DNA of 64,000 nucleotides, taken from Welwitschia mirabilis (Eukaryota > Gnetophyta > Gnetopsida > Welwitschiales). The translations under genes and the position numbers were made by a program. The stretch is taken from assembly GCA_051453625.1 (NCBI GenBank), contig JBOZIK010000001.1, positions 298,489,114 to 298,553,113 of the forward strand, given 5' to 3'. Position 1 is the first letter of the stretch; every line of letters starts with the position of its first letter. Positions 61,084-64,000 of this stretch are shown one piece after another. The notes beneath the pieces were generated by a model. That model did not search any database. It was not told the DNA's origin and saw nothing but the letters and a program-made list of their open reading frames with translations.

Positions 61084-62107
61084 AAATCTAAAATTTTCAA
61101 AGTTTTATTTTTTGCAAATGTTATCTCATCTATTCCTTATTAATAAAACTTGTTCACATAGTAGTAGTTTATTTGAAATATTCTCAGTATTCATTTTCTT
61201 GAGGTGTTTTTAATGATTCAATCTTATAATTTCTTTCTATAAACATTGAAATAGGCCTTTTTTGGTATTTTAAATTTTATAACTTAATCATTGTTTCCTT
61301 GGCATTAGACATTTTAAGTCAAAAATACCATTAGTAAAAATTATAGGAAGGATTATAATTTGGAAAACTAGATAAAATACAAAATTTTTCCTTTATTAAT
61401 GTAAAATACTATTAATCAATTATAGCAAAATCAATCTTCAATTCTATAAAACACATCTTAATTAAAGAAACTCAATGCTTAAAAGTCCCTGAAATTTCAA
61501 CATTAAGGGTAGTTAAAACATGTTAACTTAACAATAAAAAGAAAAGTTAGATAAAGATAAAGTATAAGAAGCTACAAAGAAAGTACTAAGGGTCAACATT
61601 AAGAGACTAGATATTACATGGAATATTAAGAATAAATTAATTTAGATTAAAACTAAATACCAACTATTATTTAATTGACTTTCAATATCACATCTTAAAT
61701 AGATAGTTTAAACTAAATGTCATTTCATTTTTAAGAACCACGTAATTTGTTTGTAAGACATGAAGGACATCATTCGAAGTATAATTTGGGAAAGGGGAAA
61801 TCAACATAAGTACTAGAAGATTTCACTTTTAGAAAATTTTAATTTCATCATAGAGTGATAAAGTAGGTGGGATTTTCTTGGAAATAATTTAATTATTACT
61901 GCAAAAGTCACTTGAAATTAGTTATCAAAGGTATAATCAAGAGAAGCATTAGAATTCTTTAATTTCAAAAAATTCTAGCTTCTTTTTAGACTCTTAAAAA
62001 AAAAGGAGTTTACTTCAAAATTAATTATTAGCATAAAAGTGCTTAAAAATTAGTTATTTTATACTTCTATGTCTAAATTATTATTTTAATTTTTTACTTT
62101 AATTATT
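61075..62107. repeat. 1.04-kb dispersed repeat F, copy 2
   Basis: Collinear with 42846-43885. By eye about one difference in seven or eight, plus short indels. The left edge coincides with the palindrome; the right edge falls in TTTACTTTAATTATTAAAG. Confidence 0.78.
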
Positions 62108-63030
62108 AAAGATAAGACTCAAGACCCAATTACACATGATGATAATAAGCAATAAATTTAATTATAAGTTCTTATATGTGATGGTAATACTAACGTTGAT
62201 AATGAATTTATGTCCTAAATTTTAGTATTATTAATGATTTCATGGGTATTACTAAAATCATAATCCATCATATAGGAAGAATCCTTTCTAACTTTCATAT
62301 TATGTTATTTTTGAGTTTGGTACATCTACAACAATCTCTTTTAACAACAAAAATCCAAGTATTATTCTAGTTAGCTCATTCCATACAAGTTAGATAAGAT
62401 AATGTCTCCATAGATCATGAGAAATGCCCCTTTTAAAAGTATGTGTACATTGATCGAAGAGAGATGTTAAGAATATCATTTATGATTTCATCTAAAGTTA
62501 TGTTTATTGTAACATTGAATTTTTTACATCCCTTTAAGGTACGAACAATATCTTAGAAGCCTAAAAGTCTATAAAGATTACTATGTCAGATTTCATCTTC
62601 TATGACATAAATGCATTTCAAAAATGACATATAGCAAAGATTTGAATATTATGAATTCTAAAGTACTTATGTCATTCTTCTCAATATTAGTTTCTTAATT
62701 TTTTTCTTACACTAATTCTATAAAGAATTAGAACAAAATTCGTTTATGATACATTTTTAATAATATTTTAAAAAAATAAAATATGAAAAAATTTTTCCCT
62801 TTTTTTTACTAATACAAATAATAAATAAGTAATTTCATTCATTTTGATAAAATAGAAGACATAATTTAAAAACATATGTTTAGTATCTATCCTAATAGTT
62901 GGCTAAGTGATATTTATCAATATTGCCTTATGGATAATGTTATAAGCATTCACCAACCAACTAATGTTGATCATGTTTTACATGAATGTAGAGTAGTTAC
63001 AAAAAATTTAAAAGTAATTATTCACAAAAC
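62108..63030. other. No recognised gene
   Basis: AT-rich. A 64-codon plus-strand frame (62876-63070) has no motif and overlaps the gap-flanking repeat, so it is not called. Confidence 0.45.
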
Positions 63031-63787
63031 ATGCATTACTTTTCTTTGTCAAAATCTTTCCTCTTACTAAAAGCTAAAAATTGTAAAAAATTTTGGTTAG
63101 GCAAGAAATGTCACTTATTACATCAATAGTTGACATTGGCCTTCTCATTAGAAATCTACGTTGGCTTCAAGAAAGGTCAAATTAAATGGTTAATAGTAGT
63201 TACTATTGTTAAATGCTTGTACCCTCATTCATAAGGTAATATTATTACATATCACTTGGTCAAATGTTATCTAAGACAATATATGTGGCTTTGTTATTGA
63301 TCTTATGATTTATGATCCCTTTAAGCACCTACCTTTACCTTTAATATTCTAAGCTTTATNNNNNNNNNNNNNNNNNNNNNNNNNNNNNNNNNNNNNNNNN
63401 NNNNNNNNNNNNNNNNNNNNNNNNNNNNNNNNNNNNNNNNNNNNNNNNNNNNNNNNNNNTGCATTACTTTTCTTTGTCAAAATATTTCCTCTTACTAAAA
63501 GCTAAAAAATGTAAAAAGTTTTGTTTAAGAAAGAAATGTCACTTATTACGTCAATAGTTGACATTGGCCTTCTCATTAGAAGTCTACGTTGGCTTCAAGT
63601 AAGATCAAATTAAATGGTTAATAGTAGTTACTATTGGTAAATGCTTATACCCTAATTCATAAGGTAATATTATTACATATCACTTGGTCAATTGTTATCT
63701 AAGACAATGTATGTGGCTTTGTTATTGATCTTATGATTTATGATTCCTTTAAGCTCCTACCTTTACCTTCCATATTCTAAGCTTTAT
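63031..63787. repeat. 330-bp direct repeat flanking a gap
   Basis: 63032-63359 and 63460-63787 are collinear (TGCATTACTTTTCTTTGTCAAA to TTCTAAGCTTTAT), with roughly one difference in twenty. They are separated only by the 100-N gap. Confidence 0.88.
63360..63459. other. Assembly gap, 100 N
   Basis: Fixed gap between the two copies of the 330-bp repeat. Confidence 0.97.
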
Positions 63788-64000
63788 CCAATTTCTTCAT
63801 CTTTTATTATTATTTTTCATTTTATCACGTGTAAGATACATCTCATGTCTTAATTATCAATTTTCTTCTTAAATGAACTATATAACATGGATTATTTTAT
63901 TTATTACCAAAAACTTTCTAAACATTTTTTTTTTTTTTTTAAAAAAGAGACTTTCATTAACTTAAAATTATATTTATAAAAATTTAATAATAAAAGTGGA
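63788..64000. other. No recognised feature
   Basis: AT-rich tail with a T run (about 63926-63939) followed by an A run. Confidence 0.4.

Noticed and set aside
62876-63070. 64-codon plus-strand frame
   Set aside because: Runs into a gap-flanking repeat and has no motif.

Overview
This 64-kb window looks like intergenic, transposon-derived nuclear DNA of a seed plant. By eye it is very A+T-rich, roughly three quarters. Nearly everything recognisable is a decayed retroelement of a plant-typical class: Ty3/gypsy gag and integrase, Ty1/copia polymerase, L1-type LINEs with a DUF4283-like ORF1, and LTRs with tRNA-iMet or tRNA-Asp primer sites. Many internal stops sit where CAG, CAA, CGA or TGG codons are expected, which fits long decay by cytosine deamination. 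The composition would suit a gymnosperm or an AT-rich parasitic angiosperm, but nothing here settles the species. Runs of N mark nine assembly gaps.

Layout. 0.1-0.9 kb: gypsy gag relic on the minus strand. 1.2-2.1 kb: higher-order tandem array of about 131 bp. 2.1-5.7 kb: 5' part of an Athila/Tat-like element on the plus strand, with LTR, tRNA-Asp primer site and gag. 7.6-8.2 kb: LTR-like repeat, repeated at 42.2 kb. 8.4-20.7 kb: compound block of two copia 3' ends, two plus-strand promoter/leader modules and a LINE complex. A diverged copy of this block lies at 49.8-58.3 kb. 22.4-26.8 kb: old LTR retrotransposon with PBS and PPT whose 5' internal region is a tandem array of about 100 bp. 31.4-34.9 kb: direct repeats of about 1.5 kb, each with a gypsy integrase GPY/F end and a promoter/leader module. 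35.3-41.6 kb: two tandem copies of a 3.1-kb unit with a conserved but unidentified 152-codon reading frame. 44.4-50.1 kb: tandem copies of a segment carrying a copia-type LTR with a near-perfect tRNA-iMet primer site. 58.3-61.0 kb: the least repeat-like stretch, with one intact small ORF for an acidic protein containing five MEID motifs, the only candidate non-transposon gene. 61.1-64 kb: further dispersed and gap-flanking repeats.

No intact retroelement gene, tRNA, rRNA, CRISPR array or bacterial-style operon was found. The parts do not work together as a pathway. The window records nested insertion, tandem duplication and point decay. The most unusual items are the 3.1-kb tandem unit, the satellite-like arrays associated with LTR elements, the shared promoter/leader module next to opposite-strand polymerase relics, and the repeated placement of assembly gaps between direct repeats.
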